From CAISIP01 sp031396205 (GTDB taxonomy: Bacteria; Pseudomonadota; Gammaproteobacteria; Burkholderiales; Burkholderiaceae_C): DNA of 64,000 bases. Positions 17,023-25,599 of this stretch are shown in pieces. The translations under genes and the position numbers were made by a program. The stretch covers positions 62,001 to 126,000 of the forward strand of contig JANNKH010000103.1 of the NCBI GenBank assembly GCA_031396205.1. The letters are read 5' to 3'. The number at the start of each line of letters is the position of its first letter. Position 1 is the stretch's first letter. A model generated the notes under the pieces. It was not told where the DNA came from and ran no database searches. It saw nothing but the letters and a program-made list of their open reading frames with translations.

Positions 17023-18051
17023 ATGAGCGATTACAGCAAGGTACCGGTCACGCAGTTGCCGAAACACCGATTCGTCTTTCTGACACTGCCCAACTACACC
17101 ATGATCGCCCTGGCCAGCGCCGTCGATGCGCTGCGCATGGCCAACCGCGTCAGCAAGCGCGAGTTGTACGAGTGGTCGCTGGCCACGCTGGATGGCGAGC
17201 CTGCGGTGGCGAGCAACGGCCTGTCGATGCATCCGACGATGGCGCTGGACAACGTCGGACCGGCCAATATCGTGTTCGTGGTGGGGGGCATCCATGTGGA
17301 AAGGGCCACCACGCCGGGCGTGCTCAGCGCCTTGCGTCGGCTGGCGCAGCGCCATGTCTCGCTCGGCTCGTTGTGCACGGGGGGATATGCGCTGGCCAAG
17401 GCCGGCCTGCTGGACAAGTACCGCGCCGTGATCCACTGGGAGAACATCACCGCATTGCGCGAGGAATTTCCGCGCGTCATCTTCTCCGACCAGCTGTTCG
17501 TCATCGACCGCGACCGCTACACCTGCACCGGGGGGGTGGCGCCGCTGGACCTGATGCTGCACATCATCAAGCAGCACCAGGGGCGTGACATTGCGCCGCT
17601 GATCTCCGAGCAATTCATCCTGGACCGGATCCGCAACGACCAGGACCGCCAGCACATTCCGCTGCAGGCTCGGGTCGGCCTGTTCCACGAAAACCTGATC
17701 GAAGCGGCTGCGCTGATGGAGGCCAACATCGAGGAGCCGCTGTCGCTCGATGAGATCGCGTCGCTGGTGGGTGTGTCGCGGCGCCAGATCGAGCGTCTGT
17801 TCAAGCGCTACGTCGGCCAGGTGCCGACCAAATATTACCTGGACATGCGGCTGCGCCGTGCGCGCGAACTGTTGCTGCAAACCGCGATGTCGATCATGCA
17901 GGTCGCGGTGGCTTGCGGCTTCCAGTCTCCGCCCCATTTCTCCAAGTGCTACCGCATGCTGTTCGGCTACACCCCAAGCGCAGAGCGCAATGCCAGCCGG
18001 GCCCATGCGCTGGTCGGCGCAGGAGCCGAGCGCAAGGAGCTGTATGGCTGA
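17023..18051 (+). CDS. GlxA family transcriptional regulator (DJ-1/PfpI plus AraC HTH; GbdR-like)
   Basis: A 342-residue regulator. The N-terminal DJ-1/PfpI-like domain (about 15-190) has the nucleophile-elbow segment LGSLCTGGYALAKAGLL and IHWENITALREEFPRV. The C-terminal AraC domain (about 225-325) has SLDEIASLVGVSRRQIERLF and VAVACGFQSPPHFSKCYRML. This architecture is shared by GbdR, CdhR and SouR, which control choline, betaine, carnitine and sarcosine catabolism in Pseudomonas. It stands between the importer and the corrinoid operon on the same strand, so it is the obvious candidate controller of the block, probably responding to betaine or dimethylglycine. Confidence 0.9.
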   Translation: MSDYSKVPVTQLPKHRFVFLTLPNYTMIALASAVDALRMANRVSKRELYEWSLATLDGEPAVASNGLSMHPTMALDNVGPANIVFVVGGIHVERATTPGVLSALRRLAQRHVSLGSLCTGGYALAKAGLLDKYRAVIHWENITALREEFPRVIFSDQLFVIDRDRYTCTGGVAPLDLMLHIIKQHQGRDIAPLISEQFILDRIRNDQDRQHIPLQARVGLFHENLIEAAALMEANIEEPLSLDEIASLVGVSRRQIERLFKRYVGQVPTKYYLDMRLRRARELLLQTAMSIMQVAVACGFQSPPHFSKCYRMLFGYTPSAERNASRAHALVGAGAERKELYG

Positions 18052-18193
18052 ACCCGAGGTTTGCTCGGCTGTCAAATAGATGTCGTGCGGCGACAACCGC
18101 TGGTCGCGATTCCGTCAGCCTTTGCCCTTGCCGCCCCCTACCATCTGGTGCCGGATGAGAGCGTCCGCGCCCCCTAACCCGCAGGATCTGACC

Positions 18194-18895
<702 letters not shown>

Positions 18896-18927
18896 GTCCG
18901 ACGCAGCCCCACGACAGGAACCGGGCC

Positions 18928-19548
18928 ATGGGCGAGCGTCCTGCAACGCTGGTCATTGCATGTGGTGCATTGGCCCATGAGATCGTGGCATTGCGCCGGA
19001 TCAACCATTGGCCGCACCTGCAGGTGCAATGCCTGCCGGCCGATCTGCACAACCGACCGGAGAAGATTCCAGCCGCGGTGCGGGCCAAGATCCAGGCCAA
19101 CCGCGGCCGCTATGCATCGATTTTTGTGGCCTATGCCGATTGCGGCACCGGCGGCCTGCTCGATGCGGTCTTGCAGGAAGAAGGCGTGGAGCGCATCCCC
19201 GGCGCCCATTGCTACGAGTTTTTCGCCGGCAGCCAGGCGTTTGCCGAACTTGCCGACGCCGAGATTGGCACTTTCTACCTGACCGATTTCCTGCTCAAGC
19301 ACTTCGATCGCCTGATTCTGCGTGGATTGGGCATCGACAAGCATCCGGAATTGATGCCGCTGTATTTCGGCAACTACAAGCGCCTGGTGTACCTGGTGCA
19401 ACTGGAACAACCGGGCATGGTCGAGGCGGGTCAACGTGCCGCCGATCGGCTGGGCCTTGCATTTGAATACCGCGTGACCGGTTATGGCGAGCTGCAGGGC
19501 AGCCTGCGCCGTGCGGGCGGCGAAGGAGTTGTATTTTGGCAAAACTGA
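18928..19548 (+). CDS. DUF1638 domain protein
   Basis: A 206-residue soluble protein of the DUF1638 family, whose function is not established. Conserved features are the N-terminal IACGALAHEI, CLPADLHNRPEKI, FVAYADCGTGGLLD, IPGAHCYEFFAG and LPLYFGNYKRL-like HPELMPLYFGNYKRLVYL. Cysteines 12, 35, 72 and 95 all lie in conserved segments and could form a metal or cluster site. The family recurs beside corrinoid methyltransferase genes, and here it sits 32 bases after the corrinoid protein and overlaps the next gene by 13 bases. It may help load, transfer or sense methyl groups, but this is inference. Confidence 0.85.
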   Translation: MGERPATLVIACGALAHEIVALRRINHWPHLQVQCLPADLHNRPEKIPAAVRAKIQANRGRYASIFVAYADCGTGGLLDAVLQEEGVERIPGAHCYEFFAGSQAFAELADAEIGTFYLTDFLLKHFDRLILRGLGIDKHPELMPLYFGNYKRLVYLVQLEQPGMVEAGQRAADRLGLAFEYRVTGYGELQGSLRRAGGEGVVFWQN

Positions 19549-19895
19549 TTGTGATTTCGTGGCGCGATGTTCCGGCCCAGGTACTGGTGAAGTCCGGCCG
19601 CGAGACTGCCAAAGTGCAACTGGCGCACCGCTTCCAGGAAGCGGTCGACCGCGCCGCGATGCGCGCCGGAAAATCCGGCTCCGACGCCTATCTGGCCGAC
19701 TGGAAGCGCAGCGAGCCACGCCGCTGCGGAGACGACCTGCAGGCCGAGGCCCAGGCCGAAGCGGATCGGATCGAGGCCCGCTATACCGATGCCGACCTGT
19801 TGCGCATCATTCGCGCCCATGGCGTCGACGACACCTTGCCCGTGGCGCCAGCCAAAGGCGCAGCCCCGCTCGCTGATACAAACGGGGCCGGCTGA
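19536..19895 (+). CDS. Small 'virulence factor' (Virulence_fact) family protein
   Basis: A 119-residue protein starting at TTG 19536 behind GAAGGAG, inside the end of the DUF1638 gene. The segment IVISWRDVPAQVLVKSGRET is the mark of a small family labelled virulence factor in databases. That name does not fit its setting, because it is encoded here in the middle of a methyl-transfer operon. AHRFQEAVDRAAMRAGKSGS and an acidic/alanine-rich C-terminus complete it. No catalytic motif or membrane segment is seen. It ends on the first base of the next start codon (TGATG). A structural or accessory role in the corrinoid complex is a guess from context. Confidence 0.75.
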   Translation: MAKLIVISWRDVPAQVLVKSGRETAKVQLAHRFQEAVDRAAMRAGKSGSDAYLADWKRSEPRRCGDDLQAEAQAEADRIEARYTDADLLRIIRAHGVDDTLPVAPAKGAAPLADTNGAG

Positions 19896-20371
19896 TGTAC
19901 GCAGTGCGACGCTGGTCGGTGCGCCACGCGCGCGGCATGGAGAGTTTTTACAACGGTTTCGAGTGGCTGCTGGTCACGCTGCATCCGCTGTGGAAACGCC
20001 TTGGCTACGAGCGCCTCGAGAAACCGGTGGCCGCGATCGAGAAGATCACCAAGGGATTCCTGTTCGACTGCCAGATGTGCGGCCAATGTGCGCTCAGCTC
20101 CACCGGCATGTCGTGTTCGATGAACTGCCCAAAGAACCTGCGCAACGGCCCGTGTGGCGGCGTGCGCGCCAACGGCAATTGCGAGGTCGAGCCCGACATG
20201 CGCTGCGTCTGGGTCGATGCGTTCGAGGGCAGCAATCGCATGGCCGATGGCGCCAAGGCGATCCGGGTGGTGCAGATCGCGGTCGACCGCCGCCTGGAAG
20301 GCAAGTCCTCCTGGCTCAAGGTGGCGCGGGAAAAAGGCGCCGCCGTCGAGGCTGCGCTGGAGAAGCTGTGA
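19895..20371 (+). CDS. Methylenetetrahydrofolate reductase C-terminal-domain protein (MetV-like, cysteine-rich)
   Basis: A 158-residue MTHFR_C family protein, the counterpart of MetV in acetogens. Eight cysteines lie between residues 59 and 104 (59, 62, 65, 74, 78, 87, 96, 104), beginning with FDCQMCGQC and continuing through SMNCPKNLRNGPCGG. Such spacing suits iron-sulfur clusters or zinc. In acetogens MetV pairs with MetF to make the methylenetetrahydrofolate reductase complex and may link it to a low-potential electron carrier. Here metF follows with a four-base overlap (GTGA), so a 1:1 complex is likely. Confidence 0.87.
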   Translation: MYAVRRWSVRHARGMESFYNGFEWLLVTLHPLWKRLGYERLEKPVAAIEKITKGFLFDCQMCGQCALSSTGMSCSMNCPKNLRNGPCGGVRANGNCEVEPDMRCVWVDAFEGSNRMADGAKAIRVVQIAVDRRLEGKSSWLKVAREKGAAVEAALEKL

Positions 20372-21387
20372 AATTCGAAGACGAACCCGTACCCGGGTAT
20401 CCGCTGCCCATCCTGCCCGGCCACAGCTCGCCGGGACGGCTCGAGCGGGTGCTGCGCAGCGGCACTTTCGCCGTCACCTCCGAGCTCGATCCACCGGACT
20501 CGGCCGATCCGGAAGATGTGTTCCGGCGCGCACGCATCTTCGACGGTTATGTGGACGCCATCAACGCGACCGACGGCAGCGGCGCCAACTGCCACATGTC
20601 CAGCCTCGCGGTGTGTTCGCTGCTGGCGCGCAAGGGCTATGCGATCGTGATGCAGATCTCCTGCCGCGACAAGAACCGGATCGCGATCCAGGGCGACATC
20701 CTGGGTGGCGCGGCGATGGGCGTGACCAACATGTTGTGCCTCACCGGCGACGGCGTGCAGTCGGGCGACCATCCGCAGGCCAAGCCGGTGTTTGACCTGG
20801 ACTGCATGTCGCTGTTGGAGCTGGCGCGCAACATGCGCGACAACCACCAGTTCCAGAGCGGGCGCAAGATCACGTTCGCGCCCCGGGTGTTCCTGGGCGC
20901 GGCTGCCAATCCCTTCGGCCTGCCGTTCGAATGGCGCGCAGACCGGCTGGCCAAGAAGGTGGCCGCCGGTGCGCAGTTCGTGCAGACCCAATATTGTTAT
21001 GACGTACCGCGCTTGCGCAGCTACATGCAGCAGGTCGAGGACCTGGGCCTGCTGGGCAAGGTGTTCGTGCTGGTCGGGGTCGGACCGCTGCGTAGCGCCA
21101 AGGCGGCCGAATGGATGCGCGGCAACGTGCCCGGCGTCCATATTCCGGACGCCATCATCAAGCGCATGGCCGGCGCCGAAAAGCCGGCGCTCGAAGGGCG
21201 CCAGGTGTGCATCGACATCATCAACGAAATCCGCGCGATCAAGGGCGTCGCGGGGATCCACGTGATGGCCTATCGGCAGGAAGAGACTGTGGCCGAGATC
21301 ATCCAGAAATCCGGTGTGCTGGGCGGGCGCGAGCCCTGGCACCCGCAACGCGACACGCGTCCCGTTCAATTCGAAAAGGAAGCATAG
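20368..21387 (+). CDS. metF: Methylenetetrahydrofolate reductase MetF (MetVF type)
   Basis: A 339-residue flavoenzyme of the MTHFR TIM-barrel family, starting at GTG 20368. VTSELDPPDSADPEDVFRRA is the N-terminal strand and loop carrying the catalytic acid region, MLCLTGDGVQSGDHPQAKPV lies at the FAD/folate site, and GAQFVQTQYCYDVPRLRSYM is the conserved later segment. It interconverts 5,10-methylene- and 5-methyl-tetrahydrofolate. Its place between metV and a methyltetrahydrofolate:corrinoid methyltransferase suggests it oxidises methyl-THF from demethylation rather than serving methionine synthesis, though both directions are possible. Confidence 0.9.
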   Translation: MKFEDEPVPGYPLPILPGHSSPGRLERVLRSGTFAVTSELDPPDSADPEDVFRRARIFDGYVDAINATDGSGANCHMSSLAVCSLLARKGYAIVMQISCRDKNRIAIQGDILGGAAMGVTNMLCLTGDGVQSGDHPQAKPVFDLDCMSLLELARNMRDNHQFQSGRKITFAPRVFLGAAANPFGLPFEWRADRLAKKVAAGAQFVQTQYCYDVPRLRSYMQQVEDLGLLGKVFVLVGVGPLRSAKAAEWMRGNVPGVHIPDAIIKRMAGAEKPALEGRQVCIDIINEIRAIKGVAGIHVMAYRQEETVAEIIQKSGVLGGREPWHPQRDTRPVQFEKEA

Positions 21388-22298
21388 TGACCGATACCGT
21401 TATCAGTTCCGCCACGCGCGAGGTCGTGATCGGCTTTGACCGGCCGTTTGTCATCATCGGCGAGCGCATCAACCCGACCGGGCGCAAGATCCTGGCGGCG
21501 GAAATGCTGGCCGGAGACTACAGCCGCGTCATCGCCGATGCCCTGGCCCAGGTCGAGGCGGGCGCCCACATGCTGGACGTGAATGCCGGCATCCCGCTGG
21601 CGGATGAGCCGGCGCTGTTGGCCCGGGCGATCGAGCTGGTGCAGTCAGTCACCGATGTGCCGCTATCGATCGACTCCTCCATCGTCGCTGCGCTGCAAGC
21701 GGGCCTGGCTGTGTACAGGGGCAAACCGCTGGTCAACTCGGTGACCGGCGAGGAAGACCGGCTGGAGACCGTGTTGCCGCTGGTGGCCAAGTACGGCGCG
21801 GCGGTAGTGGCGATCTCCAATGACGAGACCGGCATTTCGCAGGACCCGAACGTGCGTTTCGCGGTGGCCAAGAAGATCGTCGAGCGCGCGGCGGACTACG
21901 GGATTCCGGCTTGTGACATCGTCGTCGATCCGCTGGTGATGCCGATCGGTGCGATCAACCAGGCCGGCGTACAGGTGATGGCGCTGGTGCACCGGCTGCG
22001 GACCGAGCTCAAGGTCAACACCACCTGTGGCGCGTCCAATGTGAGCTTCGGCCTGCCCGAGCGCAACGGCATCAACGCCGGTTTCCTGACCATGGCGATC
22101 GCCTCGGGCATGACCTCGGCGATCACCAACCCGCTGCACGCCGAGGTGGTTAAAGCCTGCATGGCCGCCGACGTGATGATGGGGCACGACCCCGATTGCA
22201 TGCGCTGGATCCGCAAGTTCCGCGAGGCGCCAGCCATGGGTGCGGACGGCGAAATGGGGCGCGGCCGGCGCGAAGTCGGCAAACGTCGGCGCGCCTGA
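21387..22298 (+). CDS. Methyltetrahydrofolate:corrinoid methyltransferase (MtgA/AcsE-like, pterin-binding)
   Basis: A 303-residue pterin-binding TIM barrel starting at GTG 21387, which overlaps the metF stop by one base (TAGTG). VIIGERINPTGRK, HMLDVNAGIPL, VPLSIDSSIVAALQAGL, NSVTGEEDRL and NTTCGASNVSFGLPERNGI are the family motifs, with Asp and Asn residues expected to hold the pterin. Members move a methyl group between tetrahydrofolate and a corrinoid protein, as AcsE does in acetogens and MtgA in Desulfitobacterium betaine demethylation. In this operon it would transfer the methyl from the corrinoid protein at 18194 to THF. The C-terminus is arginine-rich. Confidence 0.92.
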   Translation: MTDTVISSATREVVIGFDRPFVIIGERINPTGRKILAAEMLAGDYSRVIADALAQVEAGAHMLDVNAGIPLADEPALLARAIELVQSVTDVPLSIDSSIVAALQAGLAVYRGKPLVNSVTGEEDRLETVLPLVAKYGAAVVAISNDETGISQDPNVRFAVAKKIVERAADYGIPACDIVVDPLVMPIGAINQAGVQVMALVHRLRTELKVNTTCGASNVSFGLPERNGINAGFLTMAIASGMTSAITNPLHAEVVKACMAADVMMGHDPDCMRWIRKFREAPAMGADGEMGRGRREVGKRRRA

Positions 22299-22341
22299 TC
22301 TGCCGCAGGTCCGTGGCAGCTTGTCCATAAAGGGTGATGTC

Positions 22342-24381
22342 TTGAGCACCAAAGACCCATTGGTCGTTTTCACGCCGTCCGGGCGGCGCGGCCGTTTTCC
22401 GGTTGGCACCATGGTCCTGCAGGCAGCGCGCTCGCTGGGGGTGGATATCGATTCGGTGTGTGGTGGCCGCGGTATCTGCGGGCGTTGCCAGGTGACCCAG
22501 GCGGTGGGTGAGTTCGCCAAGCATGGCGTGCATTCACGCGTCGAACACCTGTCTGAATTCGGCCCGGTGGAGCAGGAGTACCGCAGCACCCAGCCGATGG
22601 CGGACGGCATGCGCCTGTCCTGTTCGACCCAGGTGCTGGGCGACGTCGTGATCGACGTACCCTCGGCCAGCCAGCTGCACCGCCAGGTCGTGCGCAAGGA
22701 AGCGGAAGCACACGACATCTTGCTCAACCCGGTGGTGCGGCTGCATTTTGTCGAGGTGCAACAGCCCGACATGCACGACCCTTCGGGTGACCTGCGCCGG
22801 CTCGAGGACGCGCTCGAGTTCGAATGGCGACTGACCGACCTCAAGTGCGATGTGCTGGTGCTGCACCGGTTGCAGCAGGCCTTGCGCGAGGGCGACTGGA
22901 AGGTCACCGTGGCCGTGCATGGCGGCAACCAGATCATTGCGGTCTGGCCGGGATTTCGCGAGCACACCTACGGCATCGCGATCGATGTCGGTTCGACCAC
23001 CATCGCAGCGCATCTGTGCAACCTGTCGACCGGAGAGGTGGTGGCGGCATCGGGCATCATGAACCCGCAGATCCGGTTCGGCGAGGACCTGATGAGCCGC
23101 GTCTCCTACCTGATGATGAATCCGGGCGGCGAAAAGGAGATGACCCAGGCGGTGCGTCTGGCGATCAATCAGCTGGCCGCCGACGTGGCGTTCCAGGTCG
23201 GCATCGACCCGACCGATATCCTGGAGGCCACCTTCGTCGGCAACCCCATCATGCACCACCTGCTGCTGGGCATTTCGCCGATCGAACTGGGTGGCGCTCC
23301 GTTTGCACTGGCCACCGATCGTGCGATCACGATCTGGGCGGTGGAGATTGATTTTGCGATCCACCGCAATGCGCGCATCTATGTATTGCCGTGCATCGCC
23401 GGTCACGTGGGTGCCGACACGGCTGGAGTCGTGCTGGCCGAGCGGCCCGACCTGTCCGACGAGGTGACGCTGCTGGTCGACGTGGGCACCAATGCGGAGA
23501 TCGTGCTGGGCAACCGCAAGCGCCTGCTGGCCTGTTCCAGCCCGACCGGTCCGGCGTTCGAGGGTGCCCAGATCAGTTGTGGCCAGCGCGCCGCGCCCGG
23601 TGCGATCGAGCGGGTGCGGGTCGATCCGACGACGCTGGAGCCGCGCTTCAAGGTCATCGGCTGCGATCTGTGGTCTGACGACCCGGGGTTTGCGGCGGCG
23701 GTGGGCGCAACCGGCGTCACCGGCATCTGCGGTTCGGGCATCATCGAGGTGCTGGCCGAGTTGTACCTGGCCAGCGTGATCCGGCACGATGGTGTAATCA
23801 ATGGCGAATGCGCCTCGCGATCCCCGCGCATCCAGGCCGACGCACGCACTTTTTCCTACGAGTTGTGCGCGGCCAACGGCAGCACCGGCGCAATCAAGGT
23901 CACGCAGAACGATGTGCGCGCAATCCAGCTGGGCAAGGCAGCGCTGTACGCCGGCGTGCGTCTGCTGATGGAGCGCATGGGAGTGCAAAAAGTCGACAAG
24001 ATCCGCCTCGCGGGCGCTTTTGGCAGCCACATCGACGTCAAGTACGCGATGATTTTGGGCATGATTCCGGACTGCGCGCTCGAACAGGTCAGCTCGGCTG
24101 GCAACGCGGCCGGCACCGGCGCGCGCATCGCCTTGCTGGACCAGCGCTCGCGGCCTGAGATCGAAGCGCTGGTCCGCCGGGTGGAAAAGATCGAGACCGC
24201 AGTGGAGCCGCGTTTTCAGGAGTTCTTTGTCGAGGCGATGGCGATCCCGCATTTGACCGCGCCATACGAAAAGCTGCGCGAGGCGGTGAGCTTGCCCGAG
24301 CGCATGGCCGTCAACAGCGAGTCGCCCGGTCGTGGCCGGCGCGGTGCGCGGCGCGAACCGCGGCCTGACGCGGCCTCGTAG
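22342..24381 (+). CDS. ASKHA domain [2Fe-2S] protein, reductive activator of corrinoid protein (RamA/RACo-like, DUF4445)
   Basis: About 679 residues from TTG 22342 behind AAGGGTG; homologues start at the same point. An ATG at 22240 would lengthen it by 34 residues and overlap the previous gene. The N-terminus is a plant-type [2Fe-2S] ferredoxin with Cys40, Cys46, Cys49 and Cys94. After a linker comes the actin-like ATPase fold, opening at YGIAIDVGSTTIAAHLC, with VTLLVDVGTNAEIVLGNRK, SPTGPAFEGAQISCG and the C-terminal IRLAGAFGSHIDVKYAM. RACo-type enzymes use ATP and a low-potential electron to reduce inactive Co(II) corrinoid to Co(I). It completes the corrinoid set, needed especially where oxygen inactivates the cofactor. 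Confidence 0.92.
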   Translation: MSTKDPLVVFTPSGRRGRFPVGTMVLQAARSLGVDIDSVCGGRGICGRCQVTQAVGEFAKHGVHSRVEHLSEFGPVEQEYRSTQPMADGMRLSCSTQVLGDVVIDVPSASQLHRQVVRKEAEAHDILLNPVVRLHFVEVQQPDMHDPSGDLRRLEDALEFEWRLTDLKCDVLVLHRLQQALREGDWKVTVAVHGGNQIIAVWPGFREHTYGIAIDVGSTTIAAHLCNLSTGEVVAASGIMNPQIRFGEDLMSRVSYLMMNPGGEKEMTQAVRLAINQLAADVAFQVGIDPTDILEATFVGNPIMHHLLLGISPIELGGAPFALATDRAITIWAVEIDFAIHRNARIYVLPCIAGHVGADTAGVVLAERPDLSDEVTLLVDVGTNAEIVLGNRKRLLACSSPTGPAFEGAQISCGQRAAPGAIERVRVDPTTLEPRFKVIGCDLWSDDPGFAAAVGATGVTGICGSGIIEVLAELYLASVIRHDGVINGECASRSPRIQADARTFSYELCAANGSTGAIKVTQNDVRAIQLGKAALYAGVRLLMERMGVQKVDKIRLAGAFGSHIDVKYAMILGMIPDCALEQVSSAGNAAGTGARIALLDQRSRPEIEALVRRVEKIETAVEPRFQEFFVEAMAIPHLTAPYEKLREAVSLPERMAVNSESPGRGRRGARREPRPDAAS

Positions 24382-24512
24382 AATGGATTCGGTCACGTTC
24401 TTGCCGGGTCGGCCGGTGCCACCGGATCGACCGACTTGACCGACTTGGCGTTTCGCGGCCATCGTTGCCCGATGGCCGGCTGCACGACCCATCCACCCAC
24501 CTAGGAGACCTT

Positions 24513-25457
24513 ATGCTATTCACGATGAAATCCTTGCTTCTGGCCGCTGCCGTCGCGGTGGCCGGCGCGCCGGCGCTTGCTGCTGAAGACGCAAGCTGCA
24601 AGGCGGTTCGATTTGCCGATGTGGGCTGGAGCGACATTGCCGCCACCACCGGCATGGCGACTGTCGTGCTCGAGAGCCTGGGCTACAAGCCGACCGTCAC
24701 CATCGCCTCGATCCCGATCGCGTTCGCCGGCATGAAGAACAAGCAGATCGATGCGTTCCTGGGCTACTGGAACCCGTCGATGACCCCGGTGATCGAGCCC
24801 TTCGTGAAAGCCGGGCAGATAAAGGTGCTGGAGGCGCCCAACCTGGTGGGCGCCAAGTACACGCTCGCCGTGCCGGGCTACCTGTACGACAAGGGTCTGA
24901 AAAGTTTTGCCGATATAGAGAAGTTCCATAAGGACCTTGGCGGCAAGATCCATGGCATCGAGCCGGGTAATGACGGCAATGCGCTGATCCTTGGCATGAT
25001 CAAGGATGACAAGTTCGGCCTGAAGAAATTCAAGCTGGTCGAGTCGTCCGAGGCCGGCATGCTGGTCGAGGCGCAGCGCGCCGCGCGCGGCAAGAAGGCG
25101 ATCGTGTTCCTGGGCTGGGAACCGCACCCGATGAACGTACAGATGAAGATGAACTATCTCACCGGCGGCGACGATGTGTTCGGTCCCAACCTGGGCGAGG
25201 CCAAGGTTTATACCGCTGTGCCGACGGGCTATCTTGAGAAATGCCCCAACGTGGCGGCCTTCCTGACCAACCTGCAGTTCACCACCGACATGGAGAATCA
25301 GGTCATGGGCCCGATCCTGGAGAAGGTCAAGCCCAATACCGCTGCGCGCAATTTCCTGAAGAAAAACCCGGCCGTGCTGGAGCCCTGGTTGAAGGGCGTC
25401 AAGACTGTCGATGGCAAGGACGGCCTTGCCGCAGTGACGGCGGCGTTGAAGAAGTAG
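24513..25457 (+). CDS. Choline/glycine betaine ABC transporter substrate-binding protein (ChoX/ProX type)
   Basis: A 314-residue periplasmic receptor of the OpuAC family, with AGGAG ahead of ATG 24513. The signal peptide ends near AGAPALAAED. FADVGWSDIAATTGMATVVL, DAFLGYWNPSMTPVIEPF, GIEPGNDGNALILGMI and VFLGWEPHPMNVQMKMNYLT match the Sinorhizobium ChoX type, whose aromatic residues box the trimethylammonium head. It should serve the ATPase and permease at 14765-16844, 7.7 kb upstream. The 131-base gap before it may hold its own promoter, letting the receptor be made at a higher level than the membrane parts. Confidence 0.9.
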   Translation: MLFTMKSLLLAAAVAVAGAPALAAEDASCKAVRFADVGWSDIAATTGMATVVLESLGYKPTVTIASIPIAFAGMKNKQIDAFLGYWNPSMTPVIEPFVKAGQIKVLEAPNLVGAKYTLAVPGYLYDKGLKSFADIEKFHKDLGGKIHGIEPGNDGNALILGMIKDDKFGLKKFKLVESSEAGMLVEAQRAARGKKAIVFLGWEPHPMNVQMKMNYLTGGDDVFGPNLGEAKVYTAVPTGYLEKCPNVAAFLTNLQFTTDMENQVMGPILEKVKPNTAARNFLKKNPAVLEPWLKGVKTVDGKDGLAAVTAALKK

Positions 25458-25599
25458 CAGACAGCGGCCGATCGCCACCATCGAACAGCCGGCAAAGGAG
25501 ATTCACCGACGCGATGATCCGTGGGCGCAATTGCCTGACCGCATTGCGAATGGCGAACCGGGCGAATTGGCCCGCGGTTATCGATAGGACGAGACGGCC

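Noticed and set aside
20005..21369. Long open frames on the strand opposite metF, the activator (22534-24492) and betA (25399-27309)
   Set aside because: They are by-products of high GC codon usage on the true genes: they lack family similarity, ribosome sites and sensible composition (Arg/His/Gln-rich).
25458..25599. Small coding frame with an AAGGAG site between choX and betA (ATG at 25515)
   Set aside because: It runs on out of frame into betA with no recognisable protein features; the site is probably coincidental.
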